Positions 1-10,965 of a stretch of 57,957 bases of DNA are shown here, piece after piece. A program made the translations under genes and the position numbers. Source of the DNA: Fibrobacterota bacterium (GTDB lineage Bacteria; Fibrobacterota; Fibrobacteria; UBA11236); the NCBI GenBank assembly GCA_028287465.1, contig JAQBPO010000083.1:1-57957 (forward strand), given 5' to 3'. Position 1 is the stretch's first letter. Every line of letters begins with the position of its first letter. Below the pieces are notes generated by a model, which worked only from the letters and a program-made list of their open reading frames with translations, searched no databases and was not told where the DNA came from.

Positions 1-997
1 TCAAGACCAGGGCGGGCGCGACCACCATGCTCCATAAGGGCATCCGTCCCGGAAATCCCTTTCCCCCCAGGGCAGTACGGGCCTGTTCACCCAAGGTCCT
101 GGCCAGGGCGGACCGCGGCCCGGCCGCCTCCTTGGCGTCCTTGGCCGCCTTGGCCTCCGCGCGGGCCTGCGCCACCAGGTCGGCCTGTTGTTCCCGTTTG
201 CCCTTCTCGGCCTGGATGCGGGCCCGGCACTCCTTGACGGCACCGGTTACGGCGGCCCATTCCTCCCGGCGGTCTTCCTGGAAGGGCGCGAGTTCCCTGG
301 CGGCGGCCTCCAATGCTTCCCATTCCTCCAGGCGGGCCAGATGCGCGGTCCATTTCTGCCGCAACCCTATCCGATCTTCGACCGCCGAGTCCGTCTCCAG
401 GGCCGCAGCCTCCGCCGCCGCCGCCGCGCGTAACCCGCGGGTTTCCTTGAGCGCCGCTTCCGCCTCCGCGAGGGATTTTTCCTTCGCGAGAAGATCGCCG
501 CGCTCCCTTTTGCGGGTTTCCAGTTCCTGCCTGGCCCTGACCGCCGCTTCCCGGGATTTCTCCAATTCCTTGGTATGGGTCATGGTGCGCGAATCAGAGC
601 TGCGTTTTTCGAACTCCGCCATCAATTCGGAAGGATCCAATCCGCCATGGAAGAGCCGGGACTTCAACTTGTCCAGCCACTCGGTCCCCTTGTCCAATTC
701 AAGGCGCAGATCCCCTTCGCGGATGGCGTACAGGTTCATGAACTCTTCGTCGGTGATGGCGCTGAAGGGAGCGCCGTCCGTAAGCGTGGCCGAGGCCTGA
801 CGCGCCTGGCCGTAGCGGGCCTTCAGCACCTTGCCGGACTTCTTGGTCTCGCTGGGCCGGCAAAGCGCCTGGAATATCCCGTCGAAAAAGGTTGTCTTGC
901 CCGCCTCGTTGGGGCCATGGACCACGGTGACGCCGGAAAGGTCGAACTCGGCCTTGCGGAACTTGCCGAACGAGGTCAAGGTGAGGCGGTTGATCAT
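1..997 (-). CDS. SbcC/YhaN-like AAA ATPase, partial (N-terminal part)
   Basis: Runs off the left edge; about 332 codons are present. It opens MINRLTLTSFGKFR and has a Walker A motif, GPNEAGKTT, near residue 30, as in the SMC/Rad50/SbcC class. A long Ala/Glu/Lys/Arg-rich coiled coil follows. At the edge the sequence turns hydrophobic (SMVVAPALVL), which suggests a membrane segment inside the coiled coil, as in Bacillus YhaN and unlike SbcC. Its ATG overlaps the stop of the upstream phosphoesterase gene as ATGA, so the two are probably translationally coupled and form a nuclease-ATPase complex for DNA ends. The start is certain from the overlap and the motif position. The C-terminal ATPase half lies outside the window. 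Confidence 0.85.
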   Translation of the reverse strand, partial: MINRLTLTSFGKFRKAEFDLSGVTVVHGPNEAGKTTFFDGIFQALCRPSETKKSGKVLKARYGQARQASATLTDGAPFSAITDEEFMNLYAIREGDLRLELDKGTEWLDKLKSRLFHGGLDPSELMAEFEKRSSDSRTMTHTKELEKSREAAVRARQELETRKRERGDLLAKEKSLAEAEAALKETRGLRAAAAAEAAALETDSAVEDRIGLRQKWTAHLARLEEWEALEAAARELAPFQEDRREEWAAVTGAVKECRARIQAEKGKREQQADLVAQARAEAKAAKDAKEAAGPRSALARTLGEQARTALGGKGFPGRMPLWSMVVAPALVL

Positions 998-2157
998 GCG
1001 ACCCGCTCCAAGGCGGCCTTGAGGGAGTTGAGAGCCATCTCCCTGGCCCGGATCCAGACCGCATGCTCCTCCCCGCCATCGGAAAGGGTCGCGACCGATG
1101 CGGGCATGCGCGCGTTCCACGCCTCCAGGAATTTCCGCACGATGGGCTGGGAGGAAATCCCCGGCAGCGCGGATACGCCGTCCCGATCGATTTCCAGGCA
1201 GCGCACCTTGGAGCCGTATCGCGTCCGCAACCGGTCGGCCAACTGGACCACCGACCGCTCGTCCTCGACCAGGCCCGCGCATTCCAACTCGATGTAATCC
1301 GAGGGTCCCCAGGACTTGGCCAGGCTATCCAGGTCCGGGGCGTCCCCTTCCAGCGTCAGGGTCAGGGCATAATGGCGGTATTCGCCGGCGGAGGCGAGGG
1401 GGATGAAAACCGGTTCAGCGATCGCCTCGCGGTTTCCGGACGCTGGACCGCCATTGGCGGTGGCACGCATGGATGCGGGACCGGAAGCGGGCAGGTCCAA
1501 CAGAAGAGCCCCTCGCGCACCGCTCTCATTGCGGCGCCAGACGCGGGTGGACCCGGGATAGGCCAACCGGGTGCCGCCCACAGCGTCGGTGCGGCGGCCG
1601 TGGATATGCCCCAGGGCGGCGTAATCCACCTGGAAGCGCGCGAAAAGATCCGGATCGATGGCCGCGGCACCGCCTTCATCGTCGGGACCGCGGTAGGACA
1701 TTCCCGCCACGACCCCGTGGGCCAAGGCCACGCGCCAGGCGGCCTCCTTGGGGGGAACGGGCCAGTTACCGTAACCGGAATATTTTTCCTGATGGGGGAC
1801 GGCCAGGAACTCGACCGGGACGCCCCCGCGGTCCCGGCGAAGGAGTTCGAAAGGGAGGCCGTGCAGGACCGTGGCCGCGCCCCAGTCCAGGCGGGACAAC
1901 TCTCCCCCGCCCCGTTGCAGATCCTCGTGGTTCCCGGGCAGGTAGAGGAATTCGAAAGGAGGCGAACCCAGGATGCGGCGGAATTCCGAACGCAGCTTTT
2001 CCGCGTCCGCGAAGGTGTTGAACAGGTCCCCGCAGAAGAGCAGGTAGTCGGCCTTTTCGCGGCGGGCGGAGTCAAGGAGTTCCGAAAAGACGGCGAGACT
2101 GTAGTCCCGATCGGCTTCGGACAAGTGGAGATCGGCGGCGTGGAGGATGCGTGGCAT
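994..2157 (-). CDS. SbcD/YhaO-like metallophosphoesterase (DNA repair nuclease)
   Basis: A 387-residue calcineurin-like phosphoesterase. The metal-binding motifs are in order: DLH in MPRILHAADLHLSE (residues 9-11), FCGDLFN near residue 42, PGNHED near 75, then a histidine in LAHGVV and the GHIH box near residue 183. These are the motifs of SbcD/Mre11 nucleases. The C-terminal half is a divergent capping domain. The next gene is an SbcC-like ATPase overlapping by 4 nt (ATGA), the arrangement of SbcDC and YhaON pairs. Because the partner appears to have a membrane segment, YhaO is the closer comparison. Expected role is Mn-dependent trimming of DNA ends under ATPase control. About 157 bp without a gene separate it from the upstream glycosyltransferase gene. 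Confidence 0.9.
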   Translation of the reverse strand: MPRILHAADLHLSEADRDYSLAVFSELLDSARREKADYLLFCGDLFNTFADAEKLRSEFRRILGSPPFEFLYLPGNHEDLQRGGGELSRLDWGAATVLHGLPFELLRRDRGGVPVEFLAVPHQEKYSGYGNWPVPPKEAAWRVALAHGVVAGMSYRGPDDEGGAAAIDPDLFARFQVDYAALGHIHGRRTDAVGGTRLAYPGSTRVWRRNESGARGALLLDLPASGPASMRATANGGPASGNREAIAEPVFIPLASAGEYRHYALTLTLEGDAPDLDSLAKSWGPSDYIELECAGLVEDERSVVQLADRLRTRYGSKVRCLEIDRDGVSALPGISSQPIVRKFLEAWNARMPASVATLSDGGEEHAVWIRAREMALNSLKAALERVA

Positions 2158-2314
2158 GGATGGGTTTCCCGCCCGGGTGCCGTCGCCGGCCGGGCTTTCC
2201 GGGAATATAGCAAAGGGAGCGGAGCGGACCGGCGTTGGGCGCGTAATGGACGCGACATGAGCGCGTGAAGGCCGCGCGCAGGATGCCCGGGAGAACGGCT
2301 TTACCGACCCGGCT

Positions 2315-3964
2315 TCAGCGGGACAGGTTCCCCAGGGTGGTTTCGAAACGGCCTACCCAATCGGTCAGGGTCCGGTATTTCTCCTCGAGGATCTCGGCCA
2401 GGGCCGGATAGGTCGCATAGTCCATGTCCATCATCTCGAAATGCAGGAAGAGGCCCACGAGGCCGGCCTCCTTGGCCACCGCGGCCATGGAACCGCTCAG
2501 CCGGGTCAGGTTTTCGTGGAGGAAGACGATGCGCTCGCGTACGGGGGCCTCGGATTCGAATTCCGCGCGGAGCTTATGCGCCAAATCGAGACCCTTGCGG
2601 AACGGCTCGCCCAATCCGGACATGGCGCTCATCAGGTGCGCCTGTTTCCTTTCCCATTCAGGGGTCGTGCGCTCGCGCATCCAGACCGATTCCAGGGACG
2701 GATCCCTGGCCAGCCCAAGCACCCCTTCCCACAACAACCGGCCCATCAGGCCGGACAGGAAATGCGAGGAGGCCGGCTCCGGCCGGGCGGGCAGGTAGGC
2801 CAGGCTTCCATTGGACAGGAAGCGGCTGCGGTACAGGGAGAGGTTGGGATAGGCCTTCGGCGGCCCGGAGGATCCGTCCATCAGCCAGCGGGCCGCTTCC
2901 CGCACCGCGTCCGGATCCAGGAATTCCCGGCAGAGCTGGACCGGGCAACGGGAGGAGGTCAGACAGGGGGCGCAGGGGATTTCCACCTGCAGCACCGCAT
3001 GGTTGCCGCCGTAGGGGGCCGTCTCCGAAAAATACGCGGTCGAGAAATACAGCCCCAAGGTGGCGCACCCCGTGGCCGCGGCCACGTGGATGGTTCCGGT
3101 ATCATTGCTGATCAGGAGGTCGCAAGCCTGAAGCACCGCCGGGAGCATGGTCAGCGAGGTTCGCCCCGCCAGGTTCATTACCGGCATCCCGATCAGCTCC
3201 GCCAGGGTTTCCACGCGCTCGCGTTCCTTCGCATCCCCCATCAGTACGATGTCCGCATAGCCGTTGGCCATCAGCCCCTGGGCCACGGCCGCGAAATTCT
3301 CCAAGGACCAGGCGCGATGCAATTCGCTGGCGCCGGTCTGCAAGGCCACCAGTTTCCGGCCGGGCCTGCGGCCCAGGGAAGCCAAAAGGTCGCGGGCTTC
3401 CGCACGCCTCTTCTCGGGAACGATCAGGGAGGCGGGTTCGGGACCGGGATCCATCCCCGCGATCCCCATCTGGATGTCGACCAGGTTGAAATGGTTGTCC
3501 AAGCGGTGGCTGACCATGGCGAACATGTACTTGGACCAGGGGCCCAGCAGGCGCAGTTCCCCTTCATAGGTATTGATGCGGCCGAGCTTGTTCAAGGCCG
3601 GCACCCGTTCGCAGATCACCGAGGAGCCGAGATCATTGGTCAGGTTGACGATCAAATCGTACGGACCGCGGAACTCGGGGTAGGCGTCGAAGGGCGCCAG
3701 GTCCGGGAAGGCTTCCTGCCGCTCCGGGGCCCCCAAGGACTCCAGGTCGCTCAGGGCCAGGGTGATGAGCTTGTCGAAATAGGGGCAATCGGCCAGGATG
3801 CCGCTGAAGCCCTCCAAGGCCACCAGGGTGATGCGGGCCCCGGGATGTTCGCGCCGCATCCGCCGCATCAAGGGAAGCGTCTGCACCAGATCGCCCAGGC
3901 GGTTCAGTTGCAGGAGCAGGATGTTCTTCATGGAAAAAGCAGCGGGCCCGCCGGGCGCGGTCAT
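2315..3964 (-). CDS. Glycosyltransferase family 9 (heptosyltransferase-like) with C-terminal extension
   Basis: 549 residues. The family-9 core starts MKNILLLQLNRLGDLVQ at residue 12, the usual N terminus of ADP-heptose:LPS heptosyltransferases. It continues through a donor-binding half with ALQTGASELHRAWS and the ISNDTGTIHVAAATG motif that contacts the nucleotide-sugar. A cluster PCAPCLTSSRCPVQLC may bind metal or form disulfides and occurs in some family members. Family members usually have about 350 residues; here some 170 extra, mostly helical residues follow, with no recognised function. The start at 3964 lies 1 nt from the upstream gene's stop. The internal ATG at residue 12 (3931) fits the family better, and neither has a clear ribosome site. 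Probable role: sugar transfer in envelope polysaccharide or LPS core synthesis. Confidence 0.85.
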   Translation of the reverse strand: MTAPGGPAAFSMKNILLLQLNRLGDLVQTLPLMRRMRREHPGARITLVALEGFSGILADCPYFDKLITLALSDLESLGAPERQEAFPDLAPFDAYPEFRGPYDLIVNLTNDLGSSVICERVPALNKLGRINTYEGELRLLGPWSKYMFAMVSHRLDNHFNLVDIQMGIAGMDPGPEPASLIVPEKRRAEARDLLASLGRRPGRKLVALQTGASELHRAWSLENFAAVAQGLMANGYADIVLMGDAKERERVETLAELIGMPVMNLAGRTSLTMLPAVLQACDLLISNDTGTIHVAAATGCATLGLYFSTAYFSETAPYGGNHAVLQVEIPCAPCLTSSRCPVQLCREFLDPDAVREAARWLMDGSSGPPKAYPNLSLYRSRFLSNGSLAYLPARPEPASSHFLSGLMGRLLWEGVLGLARDPSLESVWMRERTTPEWERKQAHLMSAMSGLGEPFRKGLDLAHKLRAEFESEAPVRERIVFLHENLTRLSGSMAAVAKEAGLVGLFLHFEMMDMDYATYPALAEILEEKYRTLTDWVGRFETTLGNLSR

Positions 3965-3965
3965 T

Positions 3966-5177
3966 TCAGAAGTGGAACCCGGCGATCATGTCGATATGAT
4001 GGCCGCCATGGTTGCGCTTGCCGTAAAGGTCGATGCGGGCGTTGGAGAACAGGTACTCCATCCCGAGGTTGAAATGCCTGTCCATCTCCCAATAGACCCC
4101 GCCGTTGACCCAGACCCCGAGCTTACCCTCGCGGAACGACTCGGTGGTATCGTCGTAGGTCAGGTCCCATTGGGTGGTGATGCGGCTGAATCCGCCCCCG
4201 AAGAAAGGCCGTACGGAATAGAGCTTGAAGTCGAAAATCTTGCGCACGCCGAAATTCACCTCATAGGTCACGATGGCCTGCTTGGCGATGACCGTGACGC
4301 CGGTCCTGCTCAGCTCCTGAAGGACCTCGGGAGCGAACGCGTAGGACGCGTCCAGGGCGATGTTGATGGGCCATTTGCGCTGGCGCAAATCCGTGGCGAC
4401 CCGGATTTCGGTCTGGTCCGTGATCCCGGAAATGGTTTCCCATTCCTCCTTGTTCAGGAACTTCAGGCCGCCGCCCACGTTGATATTGCCGGTCCAGCGG
4501 GAATCGTCCTTCACCTTCTCTTCTTCGATGGGCACGTAGCCGCTTTGGATGCCCGCCTTGATGCCGCCCTTCACTTCGCTGTAGGCGAACTTGGTCCCGT
4601 CCGTGATCGGGGAGATCCAATTGTCCCCCTTGACCACCACCGTATCCTTCATGACCACGGTGTCTTTCTTCTTGGCCGGAGAGTCGGTTTCCACCGCCTT
4701 GGCCAGGCGGGTATCGTTTATCCCGCGGTAGTTCCGGCGCACGACGAATTCCTGGCGCACCTTTTCGAAGGTCCGCTCCACCTCTTCGCCCACGTACAGG
4801 TCCACCAGATCCGAACCCGGCTCCATCTGGAGCATCTTGTACAGCCAGTATTTCCCCTTCTCGCGGGAATCGGGATTGGAGGCATAGACGACGCCCAGGT
4901 ACTTGGCGATGAAGACGCTGTCCACGGGGCGGTAATGCTCGTGCCGGGAGCGGTAGTCCTCCAGGATCTGGACCACGGTCTCGAAATTCCCGTCCCCGTA
5001 TTCCGCATGGACCCTTTTCTGGTCCACGGTATCCGAGGCCGCGGAAGCCGGCGCCGTCGCAGGAGCCGATTTGGCGGCGGGAGCGGCCGAAGGTGCGGAA
5101 GCGGCGGCCCCGGCATGCAGGCAGGGAGGGATCGCCAAGGCGAGTAAAAGCGGGAGGGTAAAAACGTTGCAGCGCAT
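3966..5177 (-). CDS. Secreted TPR-like plus outer-membrane beta-barrel protein, unknown function
   Basis: 403 residues. The signal peptide is clear (hydrophobic LPLLLALAIPPCL, then an Ala-rich cleavage region) and is followed by a low-complexity Ala/Pro/Ser linker. Residues about 60-160 look helical and TPR-like. The C-terminal half alternates polar and aromatic residues in short strands rich in Gly and aromatics and ends in phenylalanine (AGFHF), as outer-membrane beta-barrels do. I infer an outer-membrane protein with a periplasmic helical domain. It sits directly upstream of the family-9 glycosyltransferase, 1 nt apart, so the two are co-transcribed and may both serve the envelope. No named family recognised. 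Confidence 0.75.
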   Translation of the reverse strand: MRCNVFTLPLLLALAIPPCLHAGAAASAPSAAPAAKSAPATAPASAASDTVDQKRVHAEYGDGNFETVVQILEDYRSRHEHYRPVDSVFIAKYLGVVYASNPDSREKGKYWLYKMLQMEPGSDLVDLYVGEEVERTFEKVRQEFVVRRNYRGINDTRLAKAVETDSPAKKKDTVVMKDTVVVKGDNWISPITDGTKFAYSEVKGGIKAGIQSGYVPIEEEKVKDDSRWTGNINVGGGLKFLNKEEWETISGITDQTEIRVATDLRQRKWPINIALDASYAFAPEVLQELSRTGVTVIAKQAIVTYEVNFGVRKIFDFKLYSVRPFFGGGFSRITTQWDLTYDDTTESFREGKLGVWVNGGVYWEMDRHFNLGMEYLFSNARIDLYGKRNHGGHHIDMIAGFHF

Positions 5178-5294
5178 TTCCTGATGATTATGACGCTCTC
5201 CCCCAATTTTTTCAAGCAGAAGGGAAGGAAATGGCGGAATCCGGTGAAATTCCGGAAGCTATCCGGATTGAAATGGTTGCGAGGCGGGGTCCAA

Positions 5295-5687
5295 ATGGAT
5301 ATTTTCGTGACTCAGATGCATTCGGAAGATCCGCGCCCCAAGGAAATGGAGTCCCCAGGTTCCGTCCTCTCCGAGTCCAGGATGAACCCTGGCCGGAATT
5401 CCGGGGTCTTCAACGTTTACCGGATGAGCGCTTCCGCCATCCTGGTCAACCTCAACGCGTCGAGCGCCTTCGACTACCGCGTCCTCTACCGCATGTCATC
5501 CCTCGCCATCCGTACAGGCGGTCTGCTGGAGGCATGCAACGAAGACATAGCCATCTTCGCCTTCCCCCAGGGAGGCATCACCACCTTCATGGAAGAAATC
5601 GGCTTTGTGATCAAAATCACGAAAACCATGGTTTCGCCGAAGGACAAGGGCATCTCCAAGGTCAATATCCGTTTCCTCGGCCGCTGA
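5295..5687 (+). CDS. Small STAS-like protein, hypothetical
   Basis: 130 residues from ATG 5295, which follows a GAGGCGGGG ribosome site. The frame stays open back to 5184, but the upstream part looks non-coding in composition. The pattern of a strand (ILVNLNASSAFDYR), a helix, then AIFAFPQGGITTFMEEIG resembles the STAS fold of anti-sigma-factor antagonists, where the last helix precedes a hydrophobic strand. There is no clear phosphorylatable serine motif. A sigma factor gene lies convergently next door, which makes a partner-switching role possible, but no anti-sigma kinase is adjacent. Family assignment is tentative. Confidence 0.5.
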   Translation: MDIFVTQMHSEDPRPKEMESPGSVLSESRMNPGRNSGVFNVYRMSASAILVNLNASSAFDYRVLYRMSSLAIRTGGLLEACNEDIAIFAFPQGGITTFMEEIGFVIKITKTMVSPKDKGISKVNIRFLGR

Positions 5688-5734
5688 TCCCCGTCTTTCC
5701 ATCGCGGTGATGCGAATCGGTCCGGGGAAACGAA

Positions 5735-5756
5735 AAGGCGCCCCGAGGGGCGCCTT
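5735..5756 (-). terminator. Rho-independent terminator of the sigma factor gene
   Basis: The arms AAGGCGCCCC and GGGGCGCCTT form a GC-rich hairpin between two convergent genes. Read on the minus strand it is followed by a T-rich run, so it mainly ends the sigma factor transcript. It may also stop the plus-strand gene. Confidence 0.75.
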
Positions 5757-5797
5757 GAATCCGGATCTTGATTGTGCCGGCGGAATCGGCCCGGTAT

Positions 5798-6688
5798 CTA
5801 GGCCGCGTCGCGGAGCTTCTGGATGCGGCTGGGATGCCGAAGGCGGCTCAAGGCGCTTTCCTTGATCTGCCGGATGCGCTCCGGGCTCACGTCCAGGCGG
5901 TAGCTGATTTCCTCCAAGGTGAGCGAATGCTCGAGATCCAGCCCGAAATACAAGCGAAGCACCTGGCTTTCCAGGTCCTTAAGCCCGTCCAGGACGTCCA
6001 GGACGCGTTGGCGACGGCGGGACTGGTCGATCCCGACGTCCGGGCTTTCCGCGGTCTCGTCCGCGAGCATCTCCTCGATGGAACTGTCTTCCGTGCCCGC
6101 GCCCGATTCGCTCAAGGACAGAGGAGCCCGCCCGGCCTGCATAAGGTCTAGGGCCTCCCTCTCCTTGATGGCCATGGCCTCCGCGATTTCGAAAGGCATC
6201 GGTTGCCTGGAGCTCCGCTGTTCCAATGCCCTGCGCACATGGCTCATCTTGCGGAGCAGGGCGGCCTTCCCCACGGGCAGGCAGATATTGCGCGATTGCT
6301 CGGCAAGCGCCTGCAGGACGCGTTGGCGGATCCACCACACCGCGTAACTGATGAAACGGCAGGTGCGGTTCTCGTCGAAACTCTGGGCGGCGCGGATTAG
6401 GCCGAGGTTGCCCTCGCTGATCAAATCGGTGAGCGGCAGGCCCTGGTGCTGGTACTTGCGGCATACCGATACGACGAACCGGAGATTGGCGGTGATCAGA
6501 TCCTTGAAGGCGCGCTTATCGCCCTTCCGCATGCGCAGGAGAAGCTCGCGTTCTTCCGCATGCGAGAGGACGCGGTTGCGGCCGATTTCGCGCATGTAAG
6601 CGCTCAGGCCGTCCTCTTCCTGCATGAAGCGCACTTTGGAGACCGGGGTGGAAACGGGGCGTTCCTTCGCGGGTTTGGTCACATCCAT
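5798..6688 (-). CDS. RNA polymerase sigma-70 family factor (short primary/group 2 type)
   Basis: 296 residues. Region 1.2 is DGLSAYMREIGR near residue 27. Region 2 runs through ANLRFVVSV, the core-binding and -10-recognition helix, and the melting motif FISYAVWWIRQ. Region 3 is near residues 140-200. Region 4 has the helix-turn-helix LDVSPERIRQIKESALSRLR. There is no region 1.1. Short primary sigma factors of this kind are typical of the Bacteroidota/Chlorobiota/Fibrobacterota group, but a stationary-phase group 2 factor is equally possible from one window. A strong terminator follows. About 190 bp separate it from the divergent sensor gene, so promoters for both should lie there. Confidence 0.9.
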   Translation of the reverse strand: MDVTKPAKERPVSTPVSKVRFMQEEDGLSAYMREIGRNRVLSHAEERELLLRMRKGDKRAFKDLITANLRFVVSVCRKYQHQGLPLTDLISEGNLGLIRAAQSFDENRTCRFISYAVWWIRQRVLQALAEQSRNICLPVGKAALLRKMSHVRRALEQRSSRQPMPFEIAEAMAIKEREALDLMQAGRAPLSLSESGAGTEDSSIEEMLADETAESPDVGIDQSRRRQRVLDVLDGLKDLESQVLRLYFGLDLEHSLTLEEISYRLDVSPERIRQIKESALSRLRHPSRIQKLRDAA

Positions 6689-6878
6689 GGGAGAAACTCC
6701 TTAGTGGTGGATACCGTCAGATTATCCCATGAATCCGGGCATATTCAAACAAGTTACGAGGAAGAATCCTGGGGTCGATCGCAAACATATCCAGAACCTC
6801 CTCTTCCTGTCAATCCGGCCTTTTTTGGCGGATTTTCTTCTTGGGATCCTCTCTGAAAAAGTTAGTTACCGAGGAAAG

Positions 6879-8417
6879 ATGAGTCCACCGCCCAAGGGCA
6901 AGCGAAAGGAAATTTTTTCGCCTGGAATCCTTTCGCCCTCCAGCATATTTCGACCCCCACTTCCCGCTTTTTTCGCCGGGATCCGGGTCCGCATCCTGGC
7001 CCTGGTCCTGCTTGCCCTGCTGCCCGCCCTCGGCCTGATGCTGGGCCTGGCCCGGCAACATCGGAACCATATCACCCGGGAGGTCAACCAGAACGCCCTG
7101 CGCATGAGCCGCTTCCTGGCCTCCGGCCTCGATCGCGACGTGCAAAGCGCGCGCATCTTCCTCTCCGCGCTTTCCTCCCAGGCAGCGCGCATCCCGGCTG
7201 GTGAATCCGGCGCCTGCCCTGAATTCCTGACCCGCCTGGACATCGAATCGGAAATCTACGACGCCGTGGGCATCGCGGACTCCACCGGCCGCGTGCGCTG
7301 CCAGGTCCCGGCCGCCGCGGGCGCCGGGCGACTCGAATCAACCGCCTGGTTCAAGGCCGCGCGCTCTTCGGCCCGCTTCTCGGTAGGGTACGACCTGAAT
7401 CGGGCCGTCATCGATAAGGTCACCATGGATTTCGGCATGCCGATCCCGGATTCGGCCGGGCGCATGGCTTCGCTGTATTTCTGCGCCCTGGATCTCGAGT
7501 GGATGAATCGCCTGGCGGAACGGTTGCAATTGCCCGAAGGCGCCGCGTTGACCGTCACGGACGCGCAAGGCCGCACCCTGGTCCGCTATCCCCATCCCGA
7601 ATTGTGGGTGGGAAAGAATTTCCCGGATGCGCCCCTGGCGCGCATGATCCAATCCCAGGAAGAAGGCGTGATTGAAAGCCCCGGCATCGACGGCGTGGTC
7701 CGCCTTTACGCCTTCAGCCATATCGATAACGGTGGCCTCTCGGTACGGATCGGCATCCCACGGGAAGCCGCCTATGCGGAAGCCGACCTGGCCATGAAGC
7801 GCAACCTATTTGCCCTGGGCGCCGTTGGCGCGGTGGCCATGCTGGCCGCTTGGGCCGCCGGCCACCTGATGGTGGTCCGCCCGGCCAAGCGCCTTGTCGA
7901 AGCCACGGGGTCCCTGGCGGCCGGGAACCTCGAAGCCCGCACGGGGATGAACCACGGCAAAGGGGAATTCGGCCGGCTGGCGCGCGCCTTCGATGAGATG
8001 GCGGAGTCCCTGGAATGGCGCGAGGCGCAATTGCGGGAATCCGAAAGCGAGCGGTCTCAATCGGAAGGGCGTTTTTCCGAGATCGTCGATCGGGCCCCGG
8101 ACGCCATCCTGGGCGTGGACGGGGACTTCTCGCTTTTCTTCTGCAACCAGGGGGCGGAACGGATGTTCGGGCGTTCCCGCGAGGAAATGGAAGGCATGGA
8201 ATTGTTCCGGCTGGAGGGATCCCGCAACGGGATGGCCGCCATGCCGGCTTCCGCCTCCGCCTTGATCCCGGCCTTGCGCGAGGGGAAACGCGGGCGGGTC
8301 AAGGCCGTCCTGGCCCGCGGGGACGGGACCACCTTCCGCGCGGACGTAACCGTATCCCGGGCCGAGCGTAACGGGAATGCTACCTACACCTTGATCATGC
8401 GGGAGTGCGCGGAATGA
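6879..8417 (+). CDS. Membrane sensor: extracellular Cache-type domain, HAMP, PAS, no kinase
   Basis: 512 residues from ATG 6879, preceded by GAGGAAAG. The frame is open to 6729, but that start lacks a ribosome site. A transmembrane helix (RILALVLLALLPALGLML) near residue 40 is followed by about 230 extracytoplasmic residues of double-Cache character. A second membrane helix (LFALGAVGAVAMLAAWAAG) follows, then a HAMP domain (VVRPAKRLVEATGSLAAGN) and a C-terminal PAS domain from about residue 400. There is no histidine kinase, cyclase, GGDEF or methyl-accepting domain after the PAS. Its stop overlaps the following receiver gene as ATGA, so it probably feeds that receiver or a separate kinase such as those encoded next to it. 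Confidence 0.8.
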   Translation: MSPPPKGKRKEIFSPGILSPSSIFRPPLPAFFAGIRVRILALVLLALLPALGLMLGLARQHRNHITREVNQNALRMSRFLASGLDRDVQSARIFLSALSSQAARIPAGESGACPEFLTRLDIESEIYDAVGIADSTGRVRCQVPAAAGAGRLESTAWFKAARSSARFSVGYDLNRAVIDKVTMDFGMPIPDSAGRMASLYFCALDLEWMNRLAERLQLPEGAALTVTDAQGRTLVRYPHPELWVGKNFPDAPLARMIQSQEEGVIESPGIDGVVRLYAFSHIDNGGLSVRIGIPREAAYAEADLAMKRNLFALGAVGAVAMLAAWAAGHLMVVRPAKRLVEATGSLAAGNLEARTGMNHGKGEFGRLARAFDEMAESLEWREAQLRESESERSQSEGRFSEIVDRAPDAILGVDGDFSLFFCNQGAERMFGRSREEMEGMELFRLEGSRNGMAAMPASASALIPALREGKRGRVKAVLARGDGTTFRADVTVSRAERNGNATYTLIMRECAE

Positions 8418-8833
8418 CGGCGTCCGATCCCGGCATCCTCCTCATCGAGGACGACTACGATGACGCCACCCAGATGGCCCGTATCCTGAAGAAATACCGG
8501 ATCGCGAACCATGTGGAAACGGTCGCGGACGGCCAGGAAGCCCTGCGCCTGTTGGGGAGCGGTTTCGCGGCCCGGGCCGAATTGATCCTGCTTGATTATT
8601 CCCTGCCCGGAATGACTTCGATGGAGGCGGCCATCCGCATGCGTTCCCTCCCCGGCCTGGACATGGTCCCCATCATCTTGTGCTGCGGATCGCCGGAAGA
8701 GGAGCACCAAGTGAAGCAATGGGCCATGAAGCGCGTGGCCACCATGTCCAAGCCGGCGGGATTCTTCAAGCTCCTGGAATGCATCCAGAAGCTTGAGATG
8801 CACTGGCAGGTGTTCGGCTCTAAGCCCGCGTGA
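8414..8833 (+). CDS. Single-domain response regulator (Rcp1/CheY-like)
   Basis: 139 residues, one receiver domain and no output domain. The acidic pair is IEDDYDD near the N terminus, the phosphoacceptor is Asp61 in LILLDYSLPGM, and the conserved lysine is in MSKPAG. The Asp-Tyr-Ser-Leu-Pro-Gly context and the ILLIEDD start resemble phytochrome-associated Rcp1-type receivers. ATG 8414 overlaps the stop of the sensor gene by 3 nt, so translation is coupled. A likely shuttle receiver between the sensor or hybrid kinases and another partner. A short hairpin (about 8844-8857) without a good T-run follows. Confidence 0.9.
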   Translation: MTASDPGILLIEDDYDDATQMARILKKYRIANHVETVADGQEALRLLGSGFAARAELILLDYSLPGMTSMEAAIRMRSLPGLDMVPIILCCGSPEEEHQVKQWAMKRVATMSKPAGFFKLLECIQKLEMHWQVFGSKPA

Positions 8834-8877
8834 AGTCGGCAAGGCCGCTGAAAAGCGGTCAGGCCACTTGGAAGAGA

Positions 8878-10964
<2,087 letters not shown>

Positions 10965-10965
<1 letters not shown>

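Noticed and set aside
994-2157. Call as classical SbcD of an SbcCD complex
   Set aside because: The partner ATPase appears to have a membrane segment, as in YhaN; kept as YhaO-like, with SbcD as the family name only.
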